From the NCBI RefSeq assembly GCF_003325755.1, contig NZ_QORI02000005.1, positions 124,001-188,000 on the forward strand: a DNA stretch of 64,000 bases, in the 5' to 3' direction. A model generated the notes under the pieces. That model did not search any database. It was not told the origin of the DNA and saw only the letters and a program-made list of their open reading frames with translations. The position numbers and the translations under genes were made by a program. Positions 1-8,903 of the stretch are shown here, piece by piece. The stretch's first letter is position 1; every line of letters begins with the position of its first letter. Source of the DNA: Pseudomonas sp. SST3 (GTDB lineage: Bacteria > Pseudomonadota > Gammaproteobacteria > Pseudomonadales > Pseudomonadaceae).

Positions 1-9
1 GGAAGCCCT

Positions 10-1692
10 ATGTTGCAGACCCGAGTGATCAAACCCGCCGCGAACGCCTACCAGTACCCTCTGCTGATCAAGAGCCTGTTGTTGTCGGGCCGGCGCTATG
101 AGCGCACGCGTGAGATCGTCTACCGCGACCAGCTGCGCTTCGATTACCGCACGCTCAACCAGCGTATCGCTCGGCTTGCTAACGTGTTGACCGCGGCAGG
201 GGTCAAGGCCGGCGACACCGTGGCGGTGATGGATTGGGACAGCCATCGCTATCTCGAATGCATGTTCGCGATCCCGATGATCGGCGCGGTGGTACATACC
301 ATCAACATACGGCTGTCACCCGAGCAGATCCTCTACACCATGAATCATGCCGCGGATCGCTTCGTTCTCGTCAACAGCGAATTCGCGCCCCTGTACCAGG
401 CGATCGCCGGGCAGCTCACCACGGTCGATAAAACCCTGCTGATCACCGATGCAGACGACAAGGAGTGCCAATTGCCGAACTGCGTCGGCGAATATGAAAC
501 TCTGCTGGCGGCCGCCGAACCACACTACGACTTCCCGGATTTCGATGAGGATTCGGTTGCCACGACCTTTTACACCACAGGCACCACGGGTGACCCCAAG
601 GGCGTCTACTTCACCCATCGTCAGCTGGTGCTGCACACCCTCGCCGGCGCGGTAACGGTCGGCTGTCGTGAGAATCCCCAGCTGATGGCGGCCGGAGACG
701 TCTACATGCCGATCACACCAATGTTCCACGTGCATGCCTGGGGGCTGCCTTACGTGGCGACGATGATGGGGCTCAAGCAGGTTTATCCGGGGCGTTACGA
801 TCCAGAGCTGCTGATCGAGCTGTGGCGTCGCGAAAAGGTGACCTTCTCCCATTGCGTGCCGACGATCGTGCAGATGCTGCTCAACGCCAAAGGCGCGCAG
901 GGCACGGATTTCAACGGGTGGAAAATTACCATCGGCGGCAGCGCGTTGACTCGCGGCCTTTACGAGTCGGCGCGTGCCTGCGGCATGCAGCTGGTGGCTG
1001 CCTATGGCATGTCAGAAACCTGTCCGCTGATATCCGGCGCTCATATCAACGACGAGTTGCGTCAGGCCAGTGAGGACGTGCAGACCAGTTACCGGCTCAA
1101 GGCCGGGGTTCCGGTGGTGCTGGTCGATGCTGCCATCCAGGCGCCGGACGGCAGCTTTCTGCCAGCCGACGGCACGTCCCAGGGCGAGCTGGTGCTGCGC
1201 GCACCATGGCTGACTCAGGGCTACGCCGGCAATCCGGAGAAGAGCGAAGAATTATGGGCGGGCGGCTGGTTGCATACCGGTGACGTGGCCACCATCGACG
1301 AGAGGGGCAATATCGACATCCGCGATCGCATCAAGGACGTGATCAAGACCGGCGGCGAGTGGATATCTTCGCTGGCGCTGGAGGGGCTGATCAGCCGCCA
1401 CGAGGCGGTACGTGACGTGGCGGTGGTCGGCGTCCCCGACGAGCGCTGGGGTGAAAGACCTTTCGCTCTGGTGGTGCTCGGTGCGGGTAAACAGCTCGAT
1501 GCGCAGACGTTGCAACGTTTCCTTGAGCCTGCGGTAGAGCAGGGGCAGATCAACAAATGGGCCATCCCGCAGCAGATTGCGGTTGTCGCTGACATCCCCA
1601 AGACCAGTGTCGGCAAGCTCGACAAGAAGCGCATTCGGGTCGATATCGCCAGCTGGCTGCGAGAAGGCAACAGCGCCATCTCCTCGGTCTAG
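10..1692 (+). CDS. Medium/long-chain fatty-acyl-CoA synthetase, AlkK-like
   Basis: Activates a fatty acid with ATP and CoA through an acyl-adenylate, feeding beta-oxidation or lipid synthesis in the cytoplasm. The 560-residue protein has the full ANL-superfamily layout: the Thr/Gly-rich P-loop TTGTTGDPKG at about residues 189-198, the adenylate motif YGMSETCP near 333, the WLHTGD motif near 418 and the C-terminal SVGKLDKKR segment near 533 with the catalytic lysine. Length and motif spacing fit the AlkK-type medium-chain acyl-CoA ligases, but chain-length preference cannot be read from sequence. ATG at position 10 follows a short GGAAG at 1-5; an earlier start outside the window cannot be excluded. 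It converges with the kinase gene that ends 13 bases downstream. Confidence 0.88.
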   Translation: MLQTRVIKPAANAYQYPLLIKSLLLSGRRYERTREIVYRDQLRFDYRTLNQRIARLANVLTAAGVKAGDTVAVMDWDSHRYLECMFAIPMIGAVVHTINIRLSPEQILYTMNHAADRFVLVNSEFAPLYQAIAGQLTTVDKTLLITDADDKECQLPNCVGEYETLLAAAEPHYDFPDFDEDSVATTFYTTGTTGDPKGVYFTHRQLVLHTLAGAVTVGCRENPQLMAAGDVYMPITPMFHVHAWGLPYVATMMGLKQVYPGRYDPELLIELWRREKVTFSHCVPTIVQMLLNAKGAQGTDFNGWKITIGGSALTRGLYESARACGMQLVAAYGMSETCPLISGAHINDELRQASEDVQTSYRLKAGVPVVLVDAAIQAPDGSFLPADGTSQGELVLRAPWLTQGYAGNPEKSEELWAGGWLHTGDVATIDERGNIDIRDRIKDVIKTGGEWISSLALEGLISRHEAVRDVAVVGVPDERWGERPFALVVLGAGKQLDAQTLQRFLEPAVEQGQINKWAIPQQIAVVADIPKTSVGKLDKKRIRVDIASWLREGNSAISSV

Positions 1693-1705
1693 GGCCAGCG
1701 AAAAC

Positions 1706-3703
1706 TCAGCAGGCCCTGGGTTTTCCTTGCTCAGGTTCCAGCATGCCGCGGACCTTTTCTTCGAGGTCCGTGATGGTGAATGGCTTGGTCAGGACTTCGT
1801 AATCGTACATGGCGGTGCTGCGCTGCAGCACCGAGCTCTCGGCATATCCGGTGATGAACAGTACGTGCATGGCGGGACGCTTCTCCCGTGTGGCATCAGC
1901 GAGCTGGCGGCCGTTCATGCCGCCGGGCAAGCCGATGTCCGAAATAAGCAGGTCCAGATGCACATCGCTGTCGAGGATGCGCAGGCCGCTATGGCCGTCG
2001 GCGGCCTCCAGCGTGTTCAGGCCCATCTCCTGTAGAACTTCCATCACCAGAGCGCGCACGTTGGGTTCATCATCCACCACCAGGACGGTCCGACCCTCGA
2101 CGGATGCGGGCGCCAGGTCGGCAGCCGCCGGGGCGTGCTCGCTAGCCGATTGTCCGTGGTGGCGGGGCAGGTAGATCCAGACGTGGGTCCCTTCGCCCAC
2201 TGTGCTCTCGATACGTACGCCGCCGCCTGATTGCTTGGCGAACCCGTAAACCATGGACAAGCCGAGGCCGGTGCCCTCACCGAGGGGTTTGGTGGTAAAG
2301 AACGGATCGAAGACGTAGCCGAGCTTCTCTGGCGGGATACCGACGCCCGTATCCTGGACCCCGAGCGCGACATACTCGCCGGTCTGCAGCCCCAGCTCCT
2401 GGGCGAGGGGGCCATCGAGCCAAAGATTTTCGCTGACTAGGGTCAGCTGGCCTCCATCAGGCATGGCATCGCGGGCGTTTATGGTTAGATTCAGCAGCGC
2501 GTTTTCTAGCTGGTTGGTATCGCACAGGGTCAGCCAGAGATCGTCGCACAGTCGCGTCGAATAGCTCACCATGGGACCGATGGTGCGCTGCAGCAGCTCC
2601 ATCATGCCTTCGATCAGGGCGTTCACCTCGGTGGGGCTGGGGTCAAGCGTTTGCCTGCGTGAAAACGCCAGCAAGCGGTGAGTCAGAGCGGTTGCCCGAG
2701 TCGCGGATGTGAGTGCGCTGCGGATGTAGCGTTGCAGGTCGTTGGTGCGGCCTTGCTGTAGGCGAAGTGATAGAAGCTCCAGCGAGCCGATCACCCCCGC
2801 CAAGAGGTTGTTGAAGTCGTGGGCGAGGCCGCCGGTCAGTTGGCCAACTGCTTCCATCTTCTGTGACTGACGCAGTGCTGCCTCGGTCTTGGCGCGTGCG
2901 GCGACCTCTGCATTGACGCGCTGTTCCAGGGTCTCATTGAGACGGTGCAATGCGCGTTCGGTACGTTTGTGCTGGGTAATATCGAGACAGGCCCCGACCA
3001 TGTAAGAGGGCCTGCCGTTGGCATCGGTGAATGTCTGGCCCTTGTCGAAGATCCAGCGCTCGTTACCGCCTGGCAGTCGGACCCGAAACTGCATTTCGAA
3101 GTCATCGCCGTAGCGCGCACAGCGCTCGCACTGCTGAGTGATGCTGTCTCGATCGTCTGGATGGATCGTGTCGAGCAAGTCGTCGAGCCAGCCCGAGGTG
3201 AGGCCCTCCAGGCCGACCAGCCGCTGCATGGGCAGATCCATGTCCAGGCGGTTGTTGCGCAGGTCCCAATAGAAGGTACCGGTTCCAGAGGCCAGCAGTG
3301 CGGCATTCAGACGCTCGTCGCTCTCGCGCAGGCGCAGCGCTGCCGACTCCTGTTCGAGCAGGCTGTCGGTGACGTCTTCGGCCTGATGAATGATGAAGCA
3401 GACCCGTCCCTGTTCATCCAGCACCGGGACATTGACGACGTCCCAGTATCGATTTTCATAGCTATCGCCCTGCGGGCGCCGCAGCGGATAACCGACCGTC
3501 TTCATCTCTTGGGGACGACCCGTGCGCGCCACTTCGGCCAGTGACGCGCGCAGCAGGCTGACGCCCGGCGGGTTAAACGATTCGCCGCCGTTGAAAACCT
3601 CGAACAGCGGGCGGCCAATGACGTCCTCACGTTGCGTCATGGTTGCCCGCAAGCGCTCATCGCTCGCGGCGACCATCGTGTAGTCGGCGTCATTGGCAAC
3701 CAC
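1706..3703 (-). CDS. PAS-containing hybrid histidine kinase with C-terminal receiver
   Basis: Cytoplasmic hybrid sensor kinase with no transmembrane segment. From the GTG used here (666 codons) it has an N-terminal PAS fold, a PAC-like stretch, a second PAS near residues 125-245, a coiled linker, a phospho-acceptor helix with His295 in GLAHDFNNLL, an ATPase domain (N box NLTINARDAMPDGG, then DTGVGIPPEK and GTGLGLSMVYG) and a receiver domain with the phospho-acceptor Asp in SDIGLPGG and Lys in LTKPF. The start is doubtful. The same frame continues upstream and encodes ADLQRIFDALPGIFLV, which is the missing first helix and strand of the PAS fold, yet no ATG, GTG or TTG occurs between the upstream in-frame stop (about 3893) and 3703. 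An ATT at 3776-3778 (as in infC) would give IQPGSRAIDIA... as the N-terminus. The ligand and partner are unknown. Confidence 0.85.
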   Translation of the reverse strand: MVANDADYTMVAASDERLRATMTQREDVIGRPLFEVFNGGESFNPPGVSLLRASLAEVARTGRPQEMKTVGYPLRRPQGDSYENRYWDVVNVPVLDEQGRVCFIIHQAEDVTDSLLEQESAALRLRESDERLNAALLASGTGTFYWDLRNNRLDMDLPMQRLVGLEGLTSGWLDDLLDTIHPDDRDSITQQCERCARYGDDFEMQFRVRLPGGNERWIFDKGQTFTDANGRPSYMVGACLDITQHKRTERALHRLNETLEQRVNAEVAARAKTEAALRQSQKMEAVGQLTGGLAHDFNNLLAGVIGSLELLSLRLQQGRTNDLQRYIRSALTSATRATALTHRLLAFSRRQTLDPSPTEVNALIEGMMELLQRTIGPMVSYSTRLCDDLWLTLCDTNQLENALLNLTINARDAMPDGGQLTLVSENLWLDGPLAQELGLQTGEYVALGVQDTGVGIPPEKLGYVFDPFFTTKPLGEGTGLGLSMVYGFAKQSGGGVRIESTVGEGTHVWIYLPRHHGQSASEHAPAAADLAPASVEGRTVLVVDDEPNVRALVMEVLQEMGLNTLEAADGHSGLRILDSDVHLDLLISDIGLPGGMNGRQLADATREKRPAMHVLFITGYAESSVLQRSTAMYDYEVLTKPFTITDLEEKVRGMLEPEQGKPRAC

Positions 3704-4286
3704 AAGAAAGATTCCAGGCAGGGCATCGAAGATACGCTGCAGATCCGCTATGTCGATGGCTCGGCTCCCCGGCTGAATGGCACGCTTGTACGTGTTGTAT
3801 AGGTTACTGATAGCTGATGCGGAAAATCGATCTATGAAGATGGAACGTCGAGGTACAGACGTTCGCCGGTTAGTGAACCTTTCTCATCGATCCGCTGCAA
3901 TGTATTGCATGATCATTGGCGATCCGTTAATCGGCAAGGCGATTCATGCAACCCCGGTGTACAGGTATGACCCTTCACCCGGCTCGGCGCGTTGGGATTG
4001 AACAATCGTCGGCGACGTTCACACCCTGTGCTGGGTGCCCGCCCAGCAACGATCAATCCGGAGCGCTGTATCGTCTGGACGAGAAAGGGCCAAGATCGAG
4101 CGGTTTGGACTGCCGATGTGGTTGGATGTTGAGAGACAACAGATGCTTTACCACCAGTGAACCGCGCCGGGTTTCGTCGGCGCGTTCCGGTTCTGCCCCG
4201 GGCTCGGTGTTAACCTAGCCATGCATTTCAGTCTGCTAACGGATCGTCTCCGGCAGGCTGGCGTCCCTGAGATTAAGGAAGTAACC
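3704..4286. other. Intergenic region with the 5' part of the kinase frame and divergent promoter space
   Basis: The 583 bases separate the leftward kinase from the rightward OmpA-like gene. The first roughly 75 bases (3704-3778) read in frame as the missing N-terminus of the kinase PAS domain. There is a GC hairpin with arms GCTGGG (4030-4035) and CCCAGC (4042-4047) that lacks a T run. Small open frames here have no family resemblance or good ribosome site, so I call none of them. Confidence 0.5.
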
Positions 4287-4943
4287 ATGAAAAAGCTCAG
4301 TAACCTGACCGCATTCGCCGCCACCATCGCCCTGCTGGCCGGCTGTACCACCAATCCTTATACCGGCGAGCGAGAGGCCGGCAAAGCAGGCATCTACGGC
4401 GGTATCGGTGCGGTCAGCGGCGCAGTGATCGGCGCCGCGACCTCCAGCAAGAAGGATCGCGCCAAAGGCGCTTTGATCGGCGCGACGGTCGGTGGCGCCG
4501 CCGGCGGCGGCTATGGTTACTACGTCGATACTCAGGAAGCCAAGCTGCGTCAGACGTTGCAGGGAACTGGCGTCCAGGTTCAGCGCGACGGCGACAACCT
4601 GACGCTGATCATGCCGGGCAATATCACTTTCCCGAGCAACTCGGCGGATATTTCCAGCAGCTTCTATCCGACGCTGAATTCGCTGGTCCAGGTGTTCAAG
4701 GAATTCAACAAGAACGGCATTGATATCGTCGGTCATACCGATAGCACCGGCTCGCAGCAACTCAATCAGGACTTGTCCAACCGGCGTGCACGTAGCGTTG
4801 CAGCCTACCTGGAAGGCAACGGCGTCGCCGCTTCGCGGATATCGTCCTACGGCGCCGGCCCGAACCAGCCGATCGCCAGCAACGATACCGCTTCCGGACG
4901 GGCTCAGAATCGCCGTGTAGAGATCAACCTGCGTCCGCTTTAA
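4287..4943 (+). CDS. OmpA-family lipoprotein, YiaD/Pal-like
   Basis: Outer-membrane lipoprotein expected to hold peptidoglycan through its C-terminal OmpA domain. The 218-residue precursor has a short basic N-terminus, a hydrophobic core and the lipobox LLAGC, so Cys19 or near it should be lipidated. Next comes a Gly/Ala-rich segment with two glycine-zipper-like runs (about residues 35-80) and an OmpA domain (about 105-218) with the peptidoglycan-binding signature DIVGHTDSTGSQQLNQDLSNRRA. ATG at 4287 is chosen because TAAGGAAG lies at the right distance and the signal peptide begins there; the frame opens 22 codons earlier without a site. It appears to be a single gene. The glycine zippers recall the YiaD family; function beyond envelope integrity is inference. 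Confidence 0.9.
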   Translation: MKKLSNLTAFAATIALLAGCTTNPYTGEREAGKAGIYGGIGAVSGAVIGAATSSKKDRAKGALIGATVGGAAGGGYGYYVDTQEAKLRQTLQGTGVQVQRDGDNLTLIMPGNITFPSNSADISSSFYPTLNSLVQVFKEFNKNGIDIVGHTDSTGSQQLNQDLSNRRARSVAAYLEGNGVAASRISSYGAGPNQPIASNDTASGRAQNRRVEINLRPL

Positions 4944-4955
4944 TCCGTTACGAAC

Positions 4956-4980
4956 AGACGAGCCTGCAATGGGCTCGTCT
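4956..4980 (+). terminator. Hairpin after the OmpA-like gene
   Basis: Perfect 9-bp inverted repeat, AGACGAGCC (4956-4964) and GGCTCGTCT (4972-4980), with a 7-base loop, starting 12 bases after the stop. There is no T run, so it may be a weak terminator or an mRNA-stabilising stem. Confidence 0.45.
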
Positions 4981-5095
4981 ACGCCATTTAAGTGGCGTCA
5001 TATTTACATCTTTCCCATTGGCTATTGAACCTCCCGGCGATTTGCGACTCTGAAGCTGGTGACAGCGAGCCATGTAGTGGCACTGAGGAGGTCGA

Positions 5096-8000
5096 ATGGA
5101 TGATCGTTCCGCTCTCCATTCTCGTAAGCCTTGGCTGCCATTGGTAGTGACGTTGGCCTTGATGGCCGGGCTCGGGGGATGGGTCGTCTGGCAGTGGCAT
5201 GCGCAGGAAACACGCATCCGTGCTGAGCAGGCGCAGCGGTTCAACCTGGCGGTCAATGACGTCGAGAGTAATCTGCGTGAGCGCATGCGTGCTTACGAGA
5301 TGGTCATGCGCGGCCTGGCCGGGCTTTTTGTCGGCAGTGACGACGTCAGCCTCGCGGACTGGAACCGGGCGGCGGACCAGTTGCAGCTTCAGGATTTCTA
5401 CCCGGGTATTCAGGCGATTGCTCTGGCGCGCTACGTGCGCGCGGACAACCTGTCGACGATCATTGCCAGGATGCAGGAGAACGGCCGTACCGATTTCCGC
5501 ATGTACCCGCCCGGGAAGCGCGACGAGTATCTGATTACGGACTACATCCACCCAGTCAATTGGCGTAACCGTCGGGTGCTGGGCTTCGACATGTTGAGCG
5601 AAGAGACCCGTAGGGAGGCCATCATCGCGGCGCGCAACATCGGCACGCCGATGCTCACCGGTCCTCTGCGTCTGAAGCAGGAAACAGAGCAGAACGCCCA
5701 GGTCGGTATATTGCTTTACCTTCCGCTCTACCGCGTTGGCGTACCCATTACAACCCTGGAAGAGCGTCAGAGCGCCTTTGCCGGGACGCTGCATGGTGCT
5801 TTCCGACTTACCGATCTATTGGAAGGCGTGCTGGGTTCGCGCAGCAAGTTGTTCCAGCTGCAGTTGTTCGATGCCGCGGCCCCGGATGAGCCCTTGTTGG
5901 TGGGGCGTGCGCCGGTGAGCAGCGACGCGAGCTTCCATCGCACCCGAAATATCTACCTGTACGGCCGCAGTTGGCAGTTGGAGGTGGCCAGTACACCCGA
6001 ATACGAAGCCATCCTGGAACGGACCAGCGGAGCCTTCGATCTGGCGGCGGCATTGACCGCAGCATTGCTGTTTTCGCTGCTGATTGGCGGTTATCTGTAC
6101 CTGCGTGAACGGGCCCTGCGCAGTAGTCAGGCACTTGGTGTCCAGCTTCAGGAGCGTGAAGCACGGTTCCGTCAGCTGATCGAACAGCTGCCGGTTGCGA
6201 CACTGTTGTGTAATGACCAGGGCCGAATAGAGTTGGCCAACCAGAGCGCCGCGGCATTGTTTGGCAGCAGCGCCGGCTTGCTTGCCGGTGAGCGTCTCAA
6301 TCGTTACGTACCCGGCGCCCTGGGTGATTCTTCTGGCGTGCAGCGGCTGGAAGCCAGCCATGAGGAAAGCCAGGCACTACGGGAGGATGGCACGCCCATA
6401 CCGGTCTCGCTGAGTCTGACCAGCTTCAGGCGTGATGACGGTGTTCACCATTTGCTCAATCTGGTCGATCTGCAGCAGCGCAAGCGGGACGAAGAGCGCT
6501 TCCGTAATGTGGTCGAAGCCTCGCCGAACGCCTTCCTGCTGTTCGACCATGACGGGCGTATCGTCATGGTCAACCGGCAGACCGAGCTGCTGTTCGGCTT
6601 TAGCCGACAAGAGCTGCTCGGCCAACCGGTCGAGCTGCTGATTCCCGAGTCGATGCGCAAGACGTACCACGAGGTGCGCCATCGTTTCGCACAGGAACCT
6701 GAGTCGCGCCGGTTGGGTGATAACCGCGAGCTGTTCGGTCGGCATCGAGACGGCCGCCTGTTGCCGGTGGAGATCGGCCTTTCGCCGCTGCGCAGCGGCG
6801 AAGAACAACTGGTGCAGGCCGTGGTGATCGACATCGCACACCGCAAGGCTGCGGAGCGGCGTCTGCGGGATCAAGCCAATGAGCTGATCGTCGCCAATCG
6901 CTACAAGTCCGAGTTCCTCGCGAACATGTCCCACGAACTTCGAACACCGCTCAACAGCATCCTGATCCTGAGCGATCAGCTGAGACAGAACGCCGCGAGC
7001 AACCTGACCGACAAGCAGGTTCGTCATGCCGATATCATTCATCGTGCCGGACAGGATCTGCTGCAGCTGATCAACGACGTACTCGACCTGGCCAAGATCG
7101 AGGCCGGTCATATGCAGATCAAGCCGGAGCCGCTGGATGTGGCCGAGCTGCTGGCGGAAGTCGTGATCGGGCTCGAGCCGATGGCGGAGCAGAATGGGCT
7201 GACTCTCAAGTCGCGGATCGATCCTGATGTGCCCGCATCCATCATCAGTGACCGGGCCCGGCTGCAACAGATCCTGCGAAATCTGGTCACCAACGCCTTG
7301 AAATTCACCGAGCAGGGCTCTGTGGATATTCATGTTGCGCGCAGAGCGGCCGAGCAACCTGCGGATGAGGACACGCTGCAGATTTGCGTGACCGATACCG
7401 GCATTGGCATCGCCGAGGATCAGCACGAACGAATCTTCCAGGCGTTCCAGCAGATCGACGGCTCGATCAGTCGGCAATACGGCGGAACGGGACTGGGCCT
7501 GGCGATCGCACGGCAACTGGCCGAAGTGCTGGGCGGCGGTATTCAACTCAGAAGCGCGCCGGGCCAGGGCTCGAGTTTCACCGTCGAGGTCCCGCTGAAG
7601 CTGGCTGCGACAACCGAAGTCAGAACGCTGCGGACGTCCCATCGCCGCGGTCAGGGCGCCGGTCTGCTGATTGTTGAAGACGATGCCGATTTCGCCTCCG
7701 TAGTGGCCGAGGTTGGCCAATCCCATGGCTTTTCCAGCGTCATCTGCGGCTCGGGGCAGGAAGGGCTCGACGCGCTCGAACGGGACCGTTTCGCAGCGGT
7801 CATTCTCGATATCCTGCTGCCCGATATCAGTGGCTGGCAGCTTCATCGGGTGCTGCGAGCCGAACCACGGCACCGGGACACGCCGGTATACATCATTTCC
7901 TGCGTGCCGCAGCCGCAAGGCTGGTCCGATGATAATTCCCGTTACCTGCTCAAGCCCGTCGCTCAGTCGGAGCTGGAGCGCCTGTTCGTTGATCTGGCGA

Positions 8001-8806
8001 GACAGGAAGGCAGCTCGACGCGATTGCTGCTGGTCGAAACCGATTCGGAACGGCGCCGGCAGCTGCGTGAGCATTTCGAACGTCTCGGCTACCGGGTCAC
8101 CGACTGCGAGCGTAGCGAAGAGGCTCGGCTAGCCTATGCGGAACACACCTTCACGGTGTTGGTCATCGACTTCGACCTGGATGGCGAAGATGGCCTCGAT
8201 CTGCTCGAGGCGCTCGACCGTTTGCGCTCGTTGAAGGATGTACGAGTGGTGCTGAATAGCCGTGAACCGCTTTCGGAAAAGAATCTACAGCGGCTTCGGC
8301 GCTATTCATCAGTTGCGTTGTCAAAAACAGAAGGATTGGAGCATATGGAAGATGCATTGAAGCCTCCCGCGGCAGAGCCCGCGGCGCTGGGCATCGAAGA
8401 AATAGGGCACCCGCTGCTGGGGCAGCGGGTATTGCTGGTAGATTCCGACGTGCGGGCGATCTACGCCATCAGCGCGATGCTCGATGAACAGGGCCTGCAG
8501 GTGGTTCCCGCCACGACGAGTACCGAGGCGCTAGAGCGTTTCGATGACGACGCGTTCGATTTGGCCTTGGTAGACATGGCATTGGCGAACAATGACGGCC
8601 CTGCACTGATTCGCCAGCTCCGAAACGACTATGGTTGTCAGGTGCCGATCGTGGCACTGGCGGCAGGTGCCGATCCGGCCATTCGAGCGGAGAGCATTGC
8701 CGCTGGCGCCGACGATTTTCTCTTCAAGCCGATTGAGCGCGTCAAACTGGTCGAGTTGCTGCGACGTTGCCTGGGGCGAGATGACGGCTCCCGTGAGAGT
8801 CTATAA
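5096..8806 (+). CDS. CHASE-domain hybrid sensor kinase with two PAS and three receiver domains
   Basis: Membrane sensor kinase of 1236 residues. Order: transmembrane segment about 12-33, periplasmic CHASE sensor about 75-260, second transmembrane segment about 313-335, PAS about 356-465, PAS about 470-590, dimerisation helix with His613 in NMSHELRTPLN, ATPase with N box near 728, DTGIGIAE near 766 and GTGLGLAIA near 797, then three receivers starting near 856, 975 and 1110. The first has Asp905 in ILDILLPDIS; the second has an Asp in VIDFDLDGED and a Lys in LSKTEG; the third has an Asp in LVDMALAN and Lys in LFKP. All three keep acidic pocket and Lys positions. GAGGAG at 5085-5090 precedes ATG 5096. 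It is followed 97 bases later by a REC-GGDEF-EAL gene on the same strand, a likely output partner. The ligand is unknown. Confidence 0.9.
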   Translation: MDDRSALHSRKPWLPLVVTLALMAGLGGWVVWQWHAQETRIRAEQAQRFNLAVNDVESNLRERMRAYEMVMRGLAGLFVGSDDVSLADWNRAADQLQLQDFYPGIQAIALARYVRADNLSTIIARMQENGRTDFRMYPPGKRDEYLITDYIHPVNWRNRRVLGFDMLSEETRREAIIAARNIGTPMLTGPLRLKQETEQNAQVGILLYLPLYRVGVPITTLEERQSAFAGTLHGAFRLTDLLEGVLGSRSKLFQLQLFDAAAPDEPLLVGRAPVSSDASFHRTRNIYLYGRSWQLEVASTPEYEAILERTSGAFDLAAALTAALLFSLLIGGYLYLRERALRSSQALGVQLQEREARFRQLIEQLPVATLLCNDQGRIELANQSAAALFGSSAGLLAGERLNRYVPGALGDSSGVQRLEASHEESQALREDGTPIPVSLSLTSFRRDDGVHHLLNLVDLQQRKRDEERFRNVVEASPNAFLLFDHDGRIVMVNRQTELLFGFSRQELLGQPVELLIPESMRKTYHEVRHRFAQEPESRRLGDNRELFGRHRDGRLLPVEIGLSPLRSGEEQLVQAVVIDIAHRKAAERRLRDQANELIVANRYKSEFLANMSHELRTPLNSILILSDQLRQNAASNLTDKQVRHADIIHRAGQDLLQLINDVLDLAKIEAGHMQIKPEPLDVAELLAEVVIGLEPMAEQNGLTLKSRIDPDVPASIISDRARLQQILRNLVTNALKFTEQGSVDIHVARRAAEQPADEDTLQICVTDTGIGIAEDQHERIFQAFQQIDGSISRQYGGTGLGLAIARQLAEVLGGGIQLRSAPGQGSSFTVEVPLKLAATTEVRTLRTSHRRGQGAGLLIVEDDADFASVVAEVGQSHGFSSVICGSGQEGLDALERDRFAAVILDILLPDISGWQLHRVLRAEPRHRDTPVYIISCVPQPQGWSDDNSRYLLKPVAQSELERLFVDLARQEGSSTRLLLVETDSERRRQLREHFERLGYRVTDCERSEEARLAYAEHTFTVLVIDFDLDGEDGLDLLEALDRLRSLKDVRVVLNSREPLSEKNLQRLRRYSSVALSKTEGLEHMEDALKPPAAEPAALGIEEIGHPLLGQRVLLVDSDVRAIYAISAMLDEQGLQVVPATTSTEALERFDDDAFDLALVDMALANNDGPALIRQLRNDYGCQVPIVALAAGADPAIRAESIAAGADDFLFKPIERVKLVELLRRCLGRDDGSRESL

Positions 8807-8903
8807 GGAGAGGTTTGTGACGTATCGTTCATGTCGAATTGGCGTTCGTGCCGACGCCGTCGAAGTCGGAATCAATCGCGCGTCGGGCCGGGGAGTCGGA
8901 TAG

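Noticed and set aside
6377..8074. 565-codon minus-strand frame
   Set aside because: Antisense to the CHASE kinase; no recognisable domain.
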